Source: Paracoccus saliphilus (GTDB lineage Bacteria; Pseudomonadota; Alphaproteobacteria; Rhodobacterales; Rhodobacteraceae). From it: a stretch of 42,554 nucleotides of DNA. The position numbers and the translations under genes were made by a program. Shown one piece after another: positions 25,357-34,426 of the stretch (positions within the stretch are counted from its first letter, which is position 1; every line of letters begins with the position of its first letter). The notes beneath the pieces are model-generated. The model worked only from the letters and a program-made list of their open reading frames with translations, was not told the origin of the DNA and did no database searches. The stretch covers positions 10,516-53,069 of the forward strand of contig KZ836033.1 in assembly GCA_003255745.1 (NCBI GenBank), written 5' to 3'.

Positions 25357-26136
25357 ATGCGCAAGACAAGCACGGGCCGGTGGCTTGCAGGCATCATGGT
25401 GACCATGCTGACGCTGGCCGGCTGCGCGCCCATGCCCATCCAACCGCCCCTGCCGCCTTCGGCTCCTGCAGGGCAGGTGCAGCCGCGGCCGCTGCCGGCG
25501 CCGTCCGACCCCTATGCGGCGACGCCCGATGCCGCGGCACGAACCTTCGTGCAGGTGATGCGCCGGATGGAGCCAGCCGTTCGCCAAGACTGCCTGAACC
25601 GCCGCACCCGCCCGATCAGCTGTGACTTTGTCTTCGTCGTGGACGACCGCCCGGGGCTGGAGCCGAACGCTTTCCAGACCGTGGACCGCAATGGCCAGCC
25701 TATCGTCGGCTTTACCCTGTCCCTGATCGGCCAGACCCAGAATGCGGACGAGATCGCCTTTGTCGTGGGGCACGAGGCGGCGCATCACATTCTGAACCAT
25801 CTCGACCGCAAGTCGGGGGCATCTTCGGCGGCCGCGGTGGTCCTTGGCAGCATCGCCTCGGCCTATGGGGGCGACGGTTCAGCCATTTCACGCGCGCAGG
25901 AAATCGGCGCGTCGGTCGGGGCACGCTATTATTCGCGCGATTGGGAACTGGAGGCCGATTACCTGGGCTCGATCATCGCGCTGAACGCCGGCTTCGACCC
26001 CATCCACGGCTCGCGCCTTTTCGAGCGTATCCCCGACCCCGGCAACCACATGCTGGGCACTCACCCGTCGCGTGCGCAGCGGCTGGCTCAGGTGCGGCGC
26101 GCCGTTGCGGATGTTCAGGCCGGGCGCGTGCGCTGA
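25357..26136 (+). CDS. M48-family zinc metalloprotease lipoprotein
   Basis: A 259-residue lipoprotein. The signal peptide ends at the lipobox LAGC (Cys about residue 23), followed by a Pro-rich linker to about residue 50. The catalytic zinc motif HExxH is in VGHEAAHHILNH (about residue 139), and the third ligand is the Glu of ELEADYLG (about 200). The C-terminal THPSRAQRLAQV motif is typical of M48 envelope proteases such as BepA/YcaL/LoiP. These degrade misfolded outer-membrane components. GGGGCA precedes the ATG. A DUF2254 membrane protein follows after 3 nt, so the two are probably one operon. Confidence 0.9.
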   Translation: MRKTSTGRWLAGIMVTMLTLAGCAPMPIQPPLPPSAPAGQVQPRPLPAPSDPYAATPDAAARTFVQVMRRMEPAVRQDCLNRRTRPISCDFVFVVDDRPGLEPNAFQTVDRNGQPIVGFTLSLIGQTQNADEIAFVVGHEAAHHILNHLDRKSGASSAAAVVLGSIASAYGGDGSAISRAQEIGASVGARYYSRDWELEADYLGSIIALNAGFDPIHGSRLFERIPDPGNHMLGTHPSRAQRLAQVRRAVADVQAGRVR

Positions 26137-26139
26137 GGC

Positions 26140-27444
26140 ATGGCGCAAGGCCTCAACATCGGCAGGTTCCACTTTCGCCTGCGCGAGGTGCTGCAACGGC
26201 TGTGGGTCCGGGTGACTTCGTTCGCGGTGCTGGGCCTGCTGACGGCTGTGACCGGCTTCCTGCTGCGCAACCAGATCCCGAATGGTCTGGCCGGCATGAT
26301 CGGCGCCGACGCCATCGCGCCGATCCTCGACATCATTGCTTCGTCCATGCTGACGGTCACGACATTCTCGCTGTCGATCCTGACCGCGGCCTATGCAACG
26401 GCCAGTTCCGGCACGACCCCGCGGGCAGTCCAGCTGCTGGTCAAGGACGGCGTCAGCCAGACGGTGCTGGCAACCTTTATCGGCGCGTTCATTTTCAGCC
26501 TTGTTGGGCTGATCATGCTGAACACGGGGCTTTATGGCGATGGTGGCCGGATCGTCCTTTTCGGGGTGACTTTGGCCGTGATCCTGATCGTGGTGGTATC
26601 TTTGCTGCGCTGGATCAACCGCTTGGGCGAACTGGGACTGGTCGGGGACACCCTGTCCCGGGTCGAGCAATCGACCGACAAGGCATTGGCGAACCGGTTG
26701 GCGGCGCCCTGGCTGGGGGCCAACCCGCTGCGCGGCGCGGCGCCGCTGGACAGCGTGGCGCACCATGCGCCACAGGTTGGTTATGTGCAGAACTGCGACA
26801 TGCAGGCTTTGTCCGAACTGGCCGACCGGCACGACCTGATCCTGTACCTGTCGGCAACGCCAGGAGATTTCGTTCACCTGGGCAGCCCGCTTTTCCACGT
26901 GCAGAACCTGCCCGACGATGATGAGAAGGCACAGGCCCTCTGCCGCCGGCTGACTGCCTGTATCACCCTGCGGCCGGCCCGAAGCTTTGAGCAGGACCCC
27001 CGTTTCGGCTTCAGCGTCCTGTCCGAGATCGGACAGCGGGCACTGTCGTCGGCTGTAAACGATCCGGGCACTGCGGTTTCTGTTGTCGGGCGGATGCTGC
27101 GGATCTTGTCGCAATGGGATTATGAGGCGGTTCCCGAGGTCTGCTATCCCCGCCTTTATGTTCCGGCCATAACCGCCCAAGAGATTCTGCGCGACAACCT
27201 GCTGCCTTTGGCAAGGGACGGATCCCAGATCTTTGCGCTGCAGGTCACATTGCAAGAAGCGATGATGGCATTGGTTCGGCTGTCGCCGCCCATCTTCGGT
27301 ACAGCCGCCGCGTCGCTGGCCCGGGATTTCGTGAATTACGCCTCCCAAGGCCTTGTTCTTGAGAGCGAAATTTCAAAGATCGCGGCTATGGCAGACAATG
27401 TGGCGCGGATGGTGCCGTCCAGTTGTGCCAACCCGGCCACATGA
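26140..27444 (+). CDS. DUF2254 family inner-membrane protein
   Basis: A 434-residue protein. Four hydrophobic segments lie in the first 180 residues (about 22-42, 62-88, 110-132 and 138-158), and a large soluble C-terminal part follows. The TTFSLSILTAAYATASSGTTPRAVQLLVKD stretch (starting about residue 73) and the SALSSAVNDPGTA stretch near residue 300 match DUF2254. The gene starts 3 nt after the M48 protease stop, so co-translation is likely. The function of DUF2254 is unknown. The pairing with a periplasmic protease lipoprotein suggests an envelope function, which is inferred from position only. Confidence 0.85.
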   Translation: MAQGLNIGRFHFRLREVLQRLWVRVTSFAVLGLLTAVTGFLLRNQIPNGLAGMIGADAIAPILDIIASSMLTVTTFSLSILTAAYATASSGTTPRAVQLLVKDGVSQTVLATFIGAFIFSLVGLIMLNTGLYGDGGRIVLFGVTLAVILIVVVSLLRWINRLGELGLVGDTLSRVEQSTDKALANRLAAPWLGANPLRGAAPLDSVAHHAPQVGYVQNCDMQALSELADRHDLILYLSATPGDFVHLGSPLFHVQNLPDDDEKAQALCRRLTACITLRPARSFEQDPRFGFSVLSEIGQRALSSAVNDPGTAVSVVGRMLRILSQWDYEAVPEVCYPRLYVPAITAQEILRDNLLPLARDGSQIFALQVTLQEAMMALVRLSPPIFGTAAASLARDFVNYASQGLVLESEISKIAAMADNVARMVPSSCANPAT

Positions 27445-27592
27445 CAACTGGAGGCTGACGAAAAGTTGAGAATTCACGATAAAAAAGATGGCAAATCGGC
27501 GGATTTCTGCTTTAGTCAGCTCACATTAGCATAAGACCTGTCCGAAAGGACAACCTGGCGCCGCGGCGTCGAAATTCATGAAGGGGCCGCCC
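27445..27592. other. AT-richer intergenic interval upstream of the 126-residue protein gene
   Basis: This 148-bp stretch is clearly less GC-rich than its surroundings and contains the run GATAAAAAAGATGG. It probably holds the promoter of the following gene. No unambiguous -35/-10 pair, small ORF or stable hairpin was found. Confidence 0.5.
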
Positions 27593-27973
27593 ATGATCGG
27601 GGTTGTCGTGTGGAGCAGCGGTTCGCGTGAAAAGGCGATCATCTGGTGCGAAGATCAAGCAACCTTGGCCTATCTTCAAGGCAGCGAAAACTTGGTCGAT
27701 CCAGGAAAGTGGCCTCAACCCGGGGACTTGGTTGAACTCGAAACGGAAACGCTTGGCAATCTTCGCCATGCTTTCAACGTGTCGATGCTGTCCGAACAGT
27801 GCTGCCCCCAAATCCCTAAGATCTTGGCCGAAGTCCCGGTTCAGCCGCGCCAGTCGCATCTGCGTGTGGTGTCGGATGGGGAGGATTGCCTCCAAAGTCG
27901 GCCTGCATGCACGAATCATGATTCCAGAAACGGTCCATGTGGCCTGATCCGAAGCGGAGCCGCCTGTCGCTAA
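27593..27973 (+). CDS. Unrecognised 126-residue cysteine-containing protein
   Basis: A 126-residue soluble protein beginning MIGVVVWSSGSREKAIIWCE. The N-terminal half looks like a small beta-rich domain (VVVWSS, KAIIWCED, GDLVELETET). The second half carries six of its seven cysteines (Cys70, 71, 99, 106, 116, 125). AAGGGG sits 6 nt before the ATG at 27593; an ATG at 27578 is in frame but overlaps that ribosome site. Codon use is less GC-biased at third positions than in the neighbours, which hints at different origin or expression. It is followed by a strong bidirectional terminator. I do not recognise a family and assign no function. Confidence 0.7.
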   Translation: MIGVVVWSSGSREKAIIWCEDQATLAYLQGSENLVDPGKWPQPGDLVELETETLGNLRHAFNVSMLSEQCCPQIPKILAEVPVQPRQSHLRVVSDGEDCLQSRPACTNHDSRNGPCGLIRSGAACR

Positions 27974-28009
27974 ACTTTCTCGTGACCGAATGGTTCCGAT
28001 CTTTTTTTT

Positions 28010-28036
28010 AAAAAGCCGCGCTTGGCGCGGCTTTTT
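28010..28036. terminator. Bidirectional intrinsic terminator
   Basis: A perfect 12-bp palindromic stem (28010-28021 with 28025-28036) with a 3-nt loop is flanked by a T-run on each strand: TTTTTT on the + strand (28032-28037) and TTTTT on the minus strand. It closes the 126-residue protein gene from one side and ilvN from the other. It is the strongest terminator in the window. Confidence 0.92.
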
Positions 28037-28052
28037 TAATTTTTTGCGGTCT

Positions 28053-28613
28053 TTAGATCCCGCGGGACAGAGCAGCCACGCCGGTCCGGGCGATATCGGT
28101 CAGACCCAGAGGCCGCATCAGGTCCGCAAACGCGTCCAGCTTGCTTGGCGTCCCTACCAGTTCAAAGACAAAGCTCTCCAGAGTAGAGTCGACCACATTC
28201 GCCCGGAAGATCTCGGCGATGCGCAGCGCCTCGACCCGCTTGTCGCCTTGGCCGCGAACTTTGAACAGCCCAAGCTCCCGCTCGACAGCCGGGCCCTCGA
28301 CGGTCAGGTCGTGAACTTCGTGCACGACCACGATCCGCCCAAGCTGAGCCTTGATCTGTTCGATCACCGACGGCGTTCCGCGCGTCACCACGGTGATTCG
28401 GGAACGATGGCCCGTATGATCAACCTCTGCCACAGTCAGGCTGTCGATGTTGTAGCCGCGCCCCGAAAACAGGCCGATCACCCGCGCCAGAACGCCCGGT
28501 TCGTTCTCGACCAGAACAGCCAGCGTGTGGCTTTCTTCGATCTGGGAATTAGGGTCCCGCAGGTCATAGGCCGAATGGCTCGACATGCCCTTCTGGATGT
28601 TCAATGCATTCAC
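28053..28613 (-). CDS. ilvN: Acetolactate synthase small (regulatory) subunit
   Basis: A 186-residue regulatory subunit of acetohydroxyacid synthase, of the IlvH/IlvN type. The N-terminal ACT domain (about residues 28-105) contains TLAVLVENEPGVLARVIGLFSGRGYNI, the valine-binding feedback region. The C-terminal ACT-like half contains LRIAEIFRANVVDSTLESFVFE. The GTG at 28613 is used because GAGGA lies 7 nt upstream and the length then matches relatives; the frame is open further to 28640. It follows ilvB after 43 nt and ends at a bidirectional terminator, so ilvBN is one operon. It gives valine feedback control to the catalytic subunit. Confidence 0.95.
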   Translation of the reverse strand: MNALNIQKGMSSHSAYDLRDPNSQIEESHTLAVLVENEPGVLARVIGLFSGRGYNIDSLTVAEVDHTGHRSRITVVTRGTPSVIEQIKAQLGRIVVVHEVHDLTVEGPAVERELGLFKVRGQGDKRVEALRIAEIFRANVVDSTLESFVFELVGTPSKLDAFADLMRPLGLTDIARTGVAALSRGI

Positions 28614-28656
28614 GAACCTGTCCTCTTCTTCGTTGTCCAAATACCCATAACAGGCA

Positions 28657-30411
28657 TCAGACCAGCACCGCGCCTTCGGTTTCGATCACGCCCTGCGTCT
28701 CGGCCTCACCCAGCAGCATCTCATTGTGCGGCTTGCCTGAAGGGATCATCGGGAAGCAGTTCTCATGCTTCTCGACCAGGACATCCAGAATGAAGGGACC
28801 GTCATAGTCGATCATCTGCTGGATCGCCGCGTCCAGATCCTTGGGGTCGCGCACCTGCGCACCCTTGCACCCGAAAGCCTCGGCCAGTTTGACGAAATCG
28901 GGCAGACTGTCCGACCAGGACTGGCTGTAACGCTCGCCATGCAGCAACTGCTGCCATTGGCGGACCATGCCAAGGCGTTCGTTGTTCAGGATGAACTGCT
29001 TGACGGGCAGGCGGAATTGGACGGCGGTACCCATTTCCTGCATGTTCATCAACCAGCTGGCATCGCCCGCAACATTGATGACCAGCGCCTCGGGATGGGC
29101 CATTTGCACGCCGATCGACGCCGGCAGGCCATAGCCCATCGTGCCCAGGCCGCCCGATGTCATCCAACGGTTCGGTCCTTCAAAGCCCAAGTACTGCGCG
29201 GCCCACATCTGGTGCTGGCCGACCTCGGTCGCAATGTAGCGGTCGTGATTCTTGGTCAGCGCCTCCAGCCGTTCCAGCGCGTGCTGCGGCTTGATGATGG
29301 TGTCGCTGTTGCGATAGGCCAGACATTTGCGCGCCCGCCATTCCTCGATCTGTGCCCACCACTGCTTCAGTGCCGGGTTGTTCACCTTGCGGCCGCGCGA
29401 CTTCCAGACCTTCAGCAGGTCCTCCAGGACATGGCCCACATCGCCGACAATCGGCACATCCACACGGACGACCTTGTTGATGCTGGAAGGGTCGATGTCG
29501 ATATGCGCCTTGACCGAGCCGGGGCTGAAATCCGCGATGCGCCCGGTGATGCGGTCGTCAAACCGGGCGCCGATGTTGATCATCAGGTCGCAGCCATGCA
29601 TCGCCAGGTTGGATTCGTAGGTGCCGTGCATTCCCAGCATGCCCAGCCAGCCGTGGCCCGAGGCCGGATAGGCCCCCAGACCCATCAGCGTCGATGTGAC
29701 CGGGAAGCCCGTCGCATCGGCCAGTTCGCGCAGCAGTTGGCTGGCACCCGGACCCGAATTGATGACGCCGCCGCCGGTGTAGAAGATCGGACGCTCGGCC
29801 TGCTCGATCAGCTCGACCAGACGCGTGATTGCGCCCAGATCCCCTTTGCGGGTCGGATGATAACGGCCATGATCGACCTGCTTGGGCCCGACATATGTGC
29901 CGGTCGCGAACTGAACGTCCTTGGGGATGTCGATCAGCACCGGGCCAGGCCGGCCGGAGGTGGCGACATGAAAGCCCTTGTGGATCGTCTCGGCCAGCTT
30001 GTCTGTGTCCTTGACCAGCCAGTTATGCTTGGTGCAGGGGCGGGTGATGCCGACCGTGTCGGCCTCCTGGAAGCCGTCGGTGCCGATCATGAAGGTCGGG
30101 ACCTGGCCCGACAGCACGACCAGCGGGATCGAATCCAGCAGCGCGTCGGTCAGGCCGGTCACGGCATTCGTGGCCCCCGGACCCGAAGTGACCAGCACGA
30201 CGCCCGGCTTGCCCGTGGCACGGGCATAGCCTTCGGCCATGTGAACCGCGCCCTGTTCATGGCGGACCAGGACATGGGTGATGTCGTTCTGCTGGAAGAT
30301 CTCGTCATAGATGGGTAGCACGGCCCCGCCCGGATAGCCGAATACGGTATCGACGCCCTGATCGCGCAGCGCCTCGACCACCATTCTCGCACCCGTCATT
30401 GTTCGGGACAT
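28657..30411 (-). CDS. ilvB: Acetolactate synthase large (catalytic) subunit
   Basis: A 584-residue thiamine-diphosphate enzyme making acetolactate or acetohydroxybutyrate, the first shared step of valine, leucine and isoleucine synthesis. The N-terminal pyrimidine-binding domain has [16 protein letters not shown] and the catalytic Glu in [16 protein letters not shown]. The central domain has a FAD-binding fold. The C-terminal pyrophosphate-binding domain has [18 protein letters not shown] lies 7 nt before the ATG at 30411. A candidate promoter lies about 63 nt upstream, and no leucine/valine-rich leader peptide was found in the 160-nt leader. ilvN follows after 43 nt. Confidence 0.96.
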   Translation of the reverse strand: MSRTMTGARMVVEALRDQGVDTVFGYPGGAVLPIYDEIFQQNDITHVLVRHEQGAVHMAEGYARATGKPGVVLVTSGPGATNAVTGLTDALLDSIPLVVLSGQVPTFMIGTDGFQEADTVGITRPCTKHNWLVKDTDKLAETIHKGFHVATSGRPGPVLIDIPKDVQFATGTYVGPKQVDHGRYHPTRKGDLGAITRLVELIEQAERPIFYTGGGVINSGPGASQLLRELADATGFPVTSTLMGLGAYPASGHGWLGMLGMHGTYESNLAMHGCDLMINIGARFDDRITGRIADFSPGSVKAHIDIDPSSINKVVRVDVPIVGDVGHVLEDLLKVWKSRGRKVNNPALKQWWAQIEEWRARKCLAYRNSDTIIKPQHALERLEALTKNHDRYIATEVGQHQMWAAQYLGFEGPNRWMTSGGLGTMGYGLPASIGVQMAHPEALVINVAGDASWLMNMQEMGTAVQFRLPVKQFILNNERLGMVRQWQQLLHGERYSQSWSDSLPDFVKLAEAFGCKGAQVRDPKDLDAAIQQMIDYDGPFILDVLVEKHENCFPMIPSGKPHNEMLLGEAETQGVIETEGAVLV

Positions 30412-30473
30412 CGTCTTGCTCCATCCAACAAAAATACCCGCCGAAGCCCCATTGGCTGACCCGGCGTCGGCGC

Positions 30474-30502
30474 AAACTATGGTCAGGCCGAGGGAGGGTC
30501 AA
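30474..30502 (-). promoter_or_regulatory. Candidate promoter of ilvBN
   Basis: On the minus strand TTGACC (30502-30497) and TAGTTT (30479-30474) are separated by exactly 17 nt. The -35 is 5/6 to consensus and the -10 only 3/6. The -35 lies within one arm of an inverted repeat (CAATGGGG and CCCCATTG arms, about 30448-30507), which could affect promoter strength. Confidence 0.4.
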
Positions 30503-30571
30503 TGGGGTTTAGCGGATAAAATGACGCAGCTGGGGAGGAATTTGAAACTTTCTTTCGCCACCTGTCAGACG

Positions 30572-31411
30572 CTATCGGTCGAATTGCGGCAGGGCGATGC
30601 GGGCCACCTGTTCCACAATCGGATCAACCGACAAGGGATGGGCTTCGTTCGAATGCGTTTCAGGGTCGCCCAGGTCCTGCCATACCCCGCCCTTATAGAT
30701 TTCCAGCGCGCTGAACTTGGCCTTGTAGTCCATCTTGCGGCTGCCCGGCACCCAGTAGCCCAGATACACATAGGGCAGGCCCGCCGCCCGCGCGATCTCG
30801 ATATGGTCAAGAATGATATAGGTGCCCATGCTGGCACCGCGCAGCAGCGGATCGTAAAAGCTGTAAACCAGGCTAAGCCCGTCATCCAGAACGTCGGTCA
30901 GGCAGACCCCGCCAAGATGGTCGTCGCCGTGGGACAGTTGCGGAAGATTCGTACCGCTGCAACGGTATTCGATCACCCGTGTTTTGACGGGCGTTTCCTC
31001 GATCATCGCGGCAAATTCAAAGATGTCCATGTCGGCCATCCCGCCATCGGCATGGCGGCTGTCCAGATAGCGGCGGAACAGTTCGAACTGTTCCTCGGTC
31101 GCCCAGGCACTGGTGGCAAGGCGCCGCATCGGCGCGTTGCGCGTGCGCACCCGACGCTGCGTGCGGGTCGGGTGAAAGTCCGCAACCCGGATGCGCGCCG
31201 ACATGCAGGCCACGCAGCTTTCGCAGCTGGGGCGGTACAGCACGTTCTGCGACCGCCGGAAACCTTGCCGCGACAGCGCATTATTAAGCTCTGCGGCGTT
31301 GTCGCCCTGCAGCGCGGTGAACAGCTTGCGCTCGGCCCGGCCATGCAGATAGGGGCAGGGCTGGGGGGCCGTCACATAAAATTGCGGCGCATGGGGCAAC
31401 GTATGGCGCAT
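30572..31411 (-). CDS. bpt: Bacterial aminoacyl-tRNA--protein transferase (leucyl/arginyl, Bpt)
   Basis: A 279-residue N-end-rule transferase of the Ate1/Bpt family, which attaches Leu to N-terminal Asp or Glu and so marks proteins for ClpAP. The N-terminal Cys cluster (CPYL near residue 19, then [13 protein letters not shown] at 62-74) is conserved in Bpt. The C-terminal GNAT-like half has [25 protein letters not shown] and [18 protein letters not shown]. The gene is divergent from glnE, separated by a 200-bp interval with no further gene. No linked clpS or clpA is in the window. A true arginyl specificity cannot be excluded by sequence alone. Confidence 0.92.
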   Translation of the reverse strand: MRHTLPHAPQFYVTAPQPCPYLHGRAERKLFTALQGDNAAELNNALSRQGFRRSQNVLYRPSCESCVACMSARIRVADFHPTRTQRRVRTRNAPMRRLATSAWATEEQFELFRRYLDSRHADGGMADMDIFEFAAMIEETPVKTRVIEYRCSGTNLPQLSHGDDHLGGVCLTDVLDDGLSLVYSFYDPLLRGASMGTYIILDHIEIARAAGLPYVYLGYWVPGSRKMDYKAKFSALEIYKGGVWQDLGDPETHSNEAHPLSVDPIVEQVARIALPQFDR

Positions 31412-31611
31412 CAGGCGCCCCTCATGCCACGTATGTTCAGAACAAGGGCGGTCATGGGCGCGCTGGATCCGTTTCGCCTGTTGATTGCGCGAAGCCTAGC
31501 AACGATTCAGGGACAGGCCAAGCAGGGAAACGGTTGACGTGGCTGCAGCGGCAGTCCTCGGGCGGGATGCCGCGCGTTGACTGCCCTTGGGGCTTCACTA
31601 AGGTGGCCGCC

Positions 31612-34419
31612 ATGACCTTCACGACCCGCATCACCCGCCTGCCGCTGCCCGCCGATCCTGCCCGTGGGGCGGATGTCGCGGGCCTGTTTCCCCTGCTGCC
31701 CGATCGCTTGCGCGACTTGATCGCGGGAACCGCCGGCAGCAGCCCCTTTCTTGCGGACCTGCTGCGCAAGGAGGCCGACTGGCTGCCCGGCGCGCTGGAT
31801 CATGACGACGTGGTCGCCCGCGAGACGGCGGGGCTGGAGGATCTTGACGCGGAAGCCCTGGGCATCGCGCTGCGCCGCGCCAAGCGCCGCGTGGCGTTGC
31901 AGGCGGCCCTGGCGGATCTTGGTGGCGTCTGGACGCTGGAGCAGGTGACGCGGGCGCTGTCCGATCTGGCCGACCGGGCCGTGGACCTGGCGCTGCGCGT
32001 CCATGTCGCGGCCGAGCGGCGGCGCGGCAAGCTGCCACCGACCCAGGCCGACGCCGGGGGCATCTTCGCGCTGGCGATGGGCAAGGGCGGTGCGGGCGAG
32101 CTGAACTACAGTTCCGACATCGACCTGATCGTGCTGTTCGACGAAACCGCCTATGCCGAGGCCGACCAGATGGAGGCGCGCGCCGCCCTGATCCGCGTCA
32201 CCCGCAAGATGGCCGCCACCTTGTCCGACGCGACCGCGCATGGCTACGTTTTCCGCACCGACCTGCGCCTGCGCCCCGATGCCGCCGTGACGCCTGTCTG
32301 CATCTCGACCGCCGCCGCGCTGGCCTATTACGAGGCCGAGGGCCGCACTTGGGAGCGCGCGGCCTTTATCAAGGCCCGCGCCGCCGCCGGCGACATCGCG
32401 GCAGGCGAGCGATTCCTGCGCGAACTGCGCCCCTTCATCTGGCGCAAACACCTTGATTTTGCCGCCATCCAGGACGCCCATGACATGCGGCTGCGCATCC
32501 GCGACCACAAGGGTCTGGGCGGGCGGCTGGAAGTGGCCGGTCACAACCTGAAGCTGGGCCAGGGCGGCATCCGCGAGATCGAATTCTTTACCCAGACCCG
32601 CCAGCTGATCGCCGGGGGCCGCGATCCGGGCCTGAGGGCGCGGGACACAGTGGGCGGGCTGCGGGCCTTGGCCGATCGTGGCTGGGTGCCGCCCGAGGTG
32701 GCCGAAGAACTGATTGACCATTATCGCCAGCACCGCGACATCGAGCATCGTATTCAGATGGTGAACGACGCCCAGACCCATGCACTGCCCAAGGATGCCG
32801 AAGGGCTACGGATCGTCGCGGCCCTGGCGGGCGAGGCGGATGTAGAGGGATGGTGCGCAGGGCTGAAGGCCCGCCTTGCCCGTGTCCATGACCTGACCGA
32901 ACGTTTCTTTGCGCCTGGCGAGGTTCAGGCCGAACGGCCGCACATTTCGGACGAGGCCACCGCGATCATCGAGCGGTGGCAGACCTATCCGGCGCTGCGG
33001 TCGGATCGTGCGCAGCAAATCTTTCGCCGCATCGAGACACCGCTTCTGGAGCGGATGGCCCGTGCCGGCCACCCGGCCGAGGCGCTCATGCGGTTCGACA
33101 GCTTTCTGTCGGGCCTTCCGGCGGGGGTGCAGCTGTTTTCCCTGTTTGAAGCGAACCCTCAGCTGATCGAGCTGATCGTGGACATCTGCGGCACCGCACC
33201 AGCGCTGGCGGGCTATCTGGCGCGGCACCCGGCGGTTTTGGACGGCGTCCTGGGCGGCAGCTTCTTTGCCCCTTGGCCGGGCGAGGGGGGGCTGAAGGTC
33301 GAGCTGGACCATGCGTTGCAGCGGGCGTTGAACGCACCGGGTGGCGGTTATGAGCGTGCGCTGGACGCCGCGCGGCGGTGGGCGCATGAATGGCATTTCC
33401 GCATCGGTGTCCATCACCTGCGCGGCCTGATCGACGCGGACGAGGCCTCGGGACAGTATGCCGATCTGGCGGGCGCCTGCCTGGGCGCGCTGCTGCCGGT
33501 CACGGCCGCCGATTTCGCCCGGCGGCATGGCGTCCCGCCGGGGCGAGGGGCGGTTGTTCTTGGCATGGGTTCGCTTGGCGCACGGGTGCTGAACGCAGGC
33601 TCGGATCTCGACCTGATCGTGATCTATGACACGGACGGGATCGACGCATCCGACGGGCCACGACCCTTGGCCGCGCGGCCTTATTACGCGCGATTGACGC
33701 AGGCGATGGTCACGGCGCTGTCGGCGCTGACGGCCGAGGGGCGACTTTACGAGGTGGACATGCGGCTTCGTCCCTCGGGGCGGCAGGGACCGGTGGCGAC
33801 TGCGGTGCAAAGCTTCGAGACCTACCAGATGAGCGAGGCTTGGACGTGGGAACACCTTGCCCTGACCCGTGCCCGGTGCGCGGCCGTCGTCGGACAGGAT
33901 GCCGCGGCCTTGTCCATGCAGATCGAGGCGCTGCGGGTGGCGATCCTGGCGGCGCGGGGCGGTGACGCGGGGGTGATGCCGGACCTGGCCTCGATGCGGG
34001 CGCGGCTCTTTGCGGCCAAGGCTCCGGACGGGCCGTGGGATGCCAAGCAGGGGCCGGGGCACCTGCAGGACATCGACCTTCTGGCGCAGGCCTGCGCGTT
34101 ACGGGTCGCCGATCCGGCGCGGACCACGCTGGCGCAACTGCGCGCCGGGCGCCGTGCGGGTCTTCTGAGCAAGGAGACCGCCGACAAACTCAGCACGATA
34201 TGGCGCAATCTGTGGCGCCTGCATGCGGCAGGGCGCCTGCTGACCGACCGGGCGTTGGACATGGTCGAGATCGGGCGCGGCGGTCAGGATTTCCTGCTGC
34301 GGGAAACCGGGGCCGCCTCGCTGGACGAACTGGCGGCGCGGCTGGCGGACCAAAGTGCCTGTGCCGCCAGCCTGATCGAAGACCTCATGCCGGCCGAGGC
34401 TTCGGACGCGGCCGGCTGA
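31612..34419 (+). CDS. glnE: Bifunctional glutamine synthetase adenylyltransferase/adenylyl-removing enzyme
   Basis: A 935-residue enzyme that adenylylates and deadenylylates glutamine synthetase in response to nitrogen status. Two nucleotidyltransferase domains are present. The N-terminal adenylyl-removase carries GAGELNYSSDIDLIVLFD at about residues 160-177, and the C-terminal adenylyltransferase carries GSLGARVLNAGSDLDLIVIYD at about 651-671; each has the metal-binding DxD. Helical linker domains follow each. The start at 31612 was chosen because AAGGTGG lies upstream and the protein becomes family-like there; the frame is open to 31534. It ends 7 bp from the convergent glycosyltransferase gene. 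Length and order match GlnE. Confidence 0.95.
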   Translation: MTFTTRITRLPLPADPARGADVAGLFPLLPDRLRDLIAGTAGSSPFLADLLRKEADWLPGALDHDDVVARETAGLEDLDAEALGIALRRAKRRVALQAALADLGGVWTLEQVTRALSDLADRAVDLALRVHVAAERRRGKLPPTQADAGGIFALAMGKGGAGELNYSSDIDLIVLFDETAYAEADQMEARAALIRVTRKMAATLSDATAHGYVFRTDLRLRPDAAVTPVCISTAAALAYYEAEGRTWERAAFIKARAAAGDIAAGERFLRELRPFIWRKHLDFAAIQDAHDMRLRIRDHKGLGGRLEVAGHNLKLGQGGIREIEFFTQTRQLIAGGRDPGLRARDTVGGLRALADRGWVPPEVAEELIDHYRQHRDIEHRIQMVNDAQTHALPKDAEGLRIVAALAGEADVEGWCAGLKARLARVHDLTERFFAPGEVQAERPHISDEATAIIERWQTYPALRSDRAQQIFRRIETPLLERMARAGHPAEALMRFDSFLSGLPAGVQLFSLFEANPQLIELIVDICGTAPALAGYLARHPAVLDGVLGGSFFAPWPGEGGLKVELDHALQRALNAPGGGYERALDAARRWAHEWHFRIGVHHLRGLIDADEASGQYADLAGACLGALLPVTAADFARRHGVPPGRGAVVLGMGSLGARVLNAGSDLDLIVIYDTDGIDASDGPRPLAARPYYARLTQAMVTALSALTAEGRLYEVDMRLRPSGRQGPVATAVQSFETYQMSEAWTWEHLALTRARCAAVVGQDAAALSMQIEALRVAILAARGGDAGVMPDLASMRARLFAAKAPDGPWDAKQGPGHLQDIDLLAQACALRVADPARTTLAQLRAGRRAGLLSKETADKLSTIWRNLWRLHAAGRLLTDRALDMVEIGRGGQDFLLRETGAASLDELAARLADQSACAASLIEDLMPAEASDAAG

Positions 34420-34426
34420 CTGCGCC

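Noticed and set aside
30412..30571. Leader-peptide attenuator for ilvBN
   Set aside because: No short reading frame rich in Leu, Val or Ile was found in the leader, and no terminator with a T-run precedes ilvB.
31412..31611. Short 27-codon frame (ATG at 31455) between bpt and glnE
   Set aside because: No ribosome site and no family resemblance; the interval more likely holds divergent promoters.
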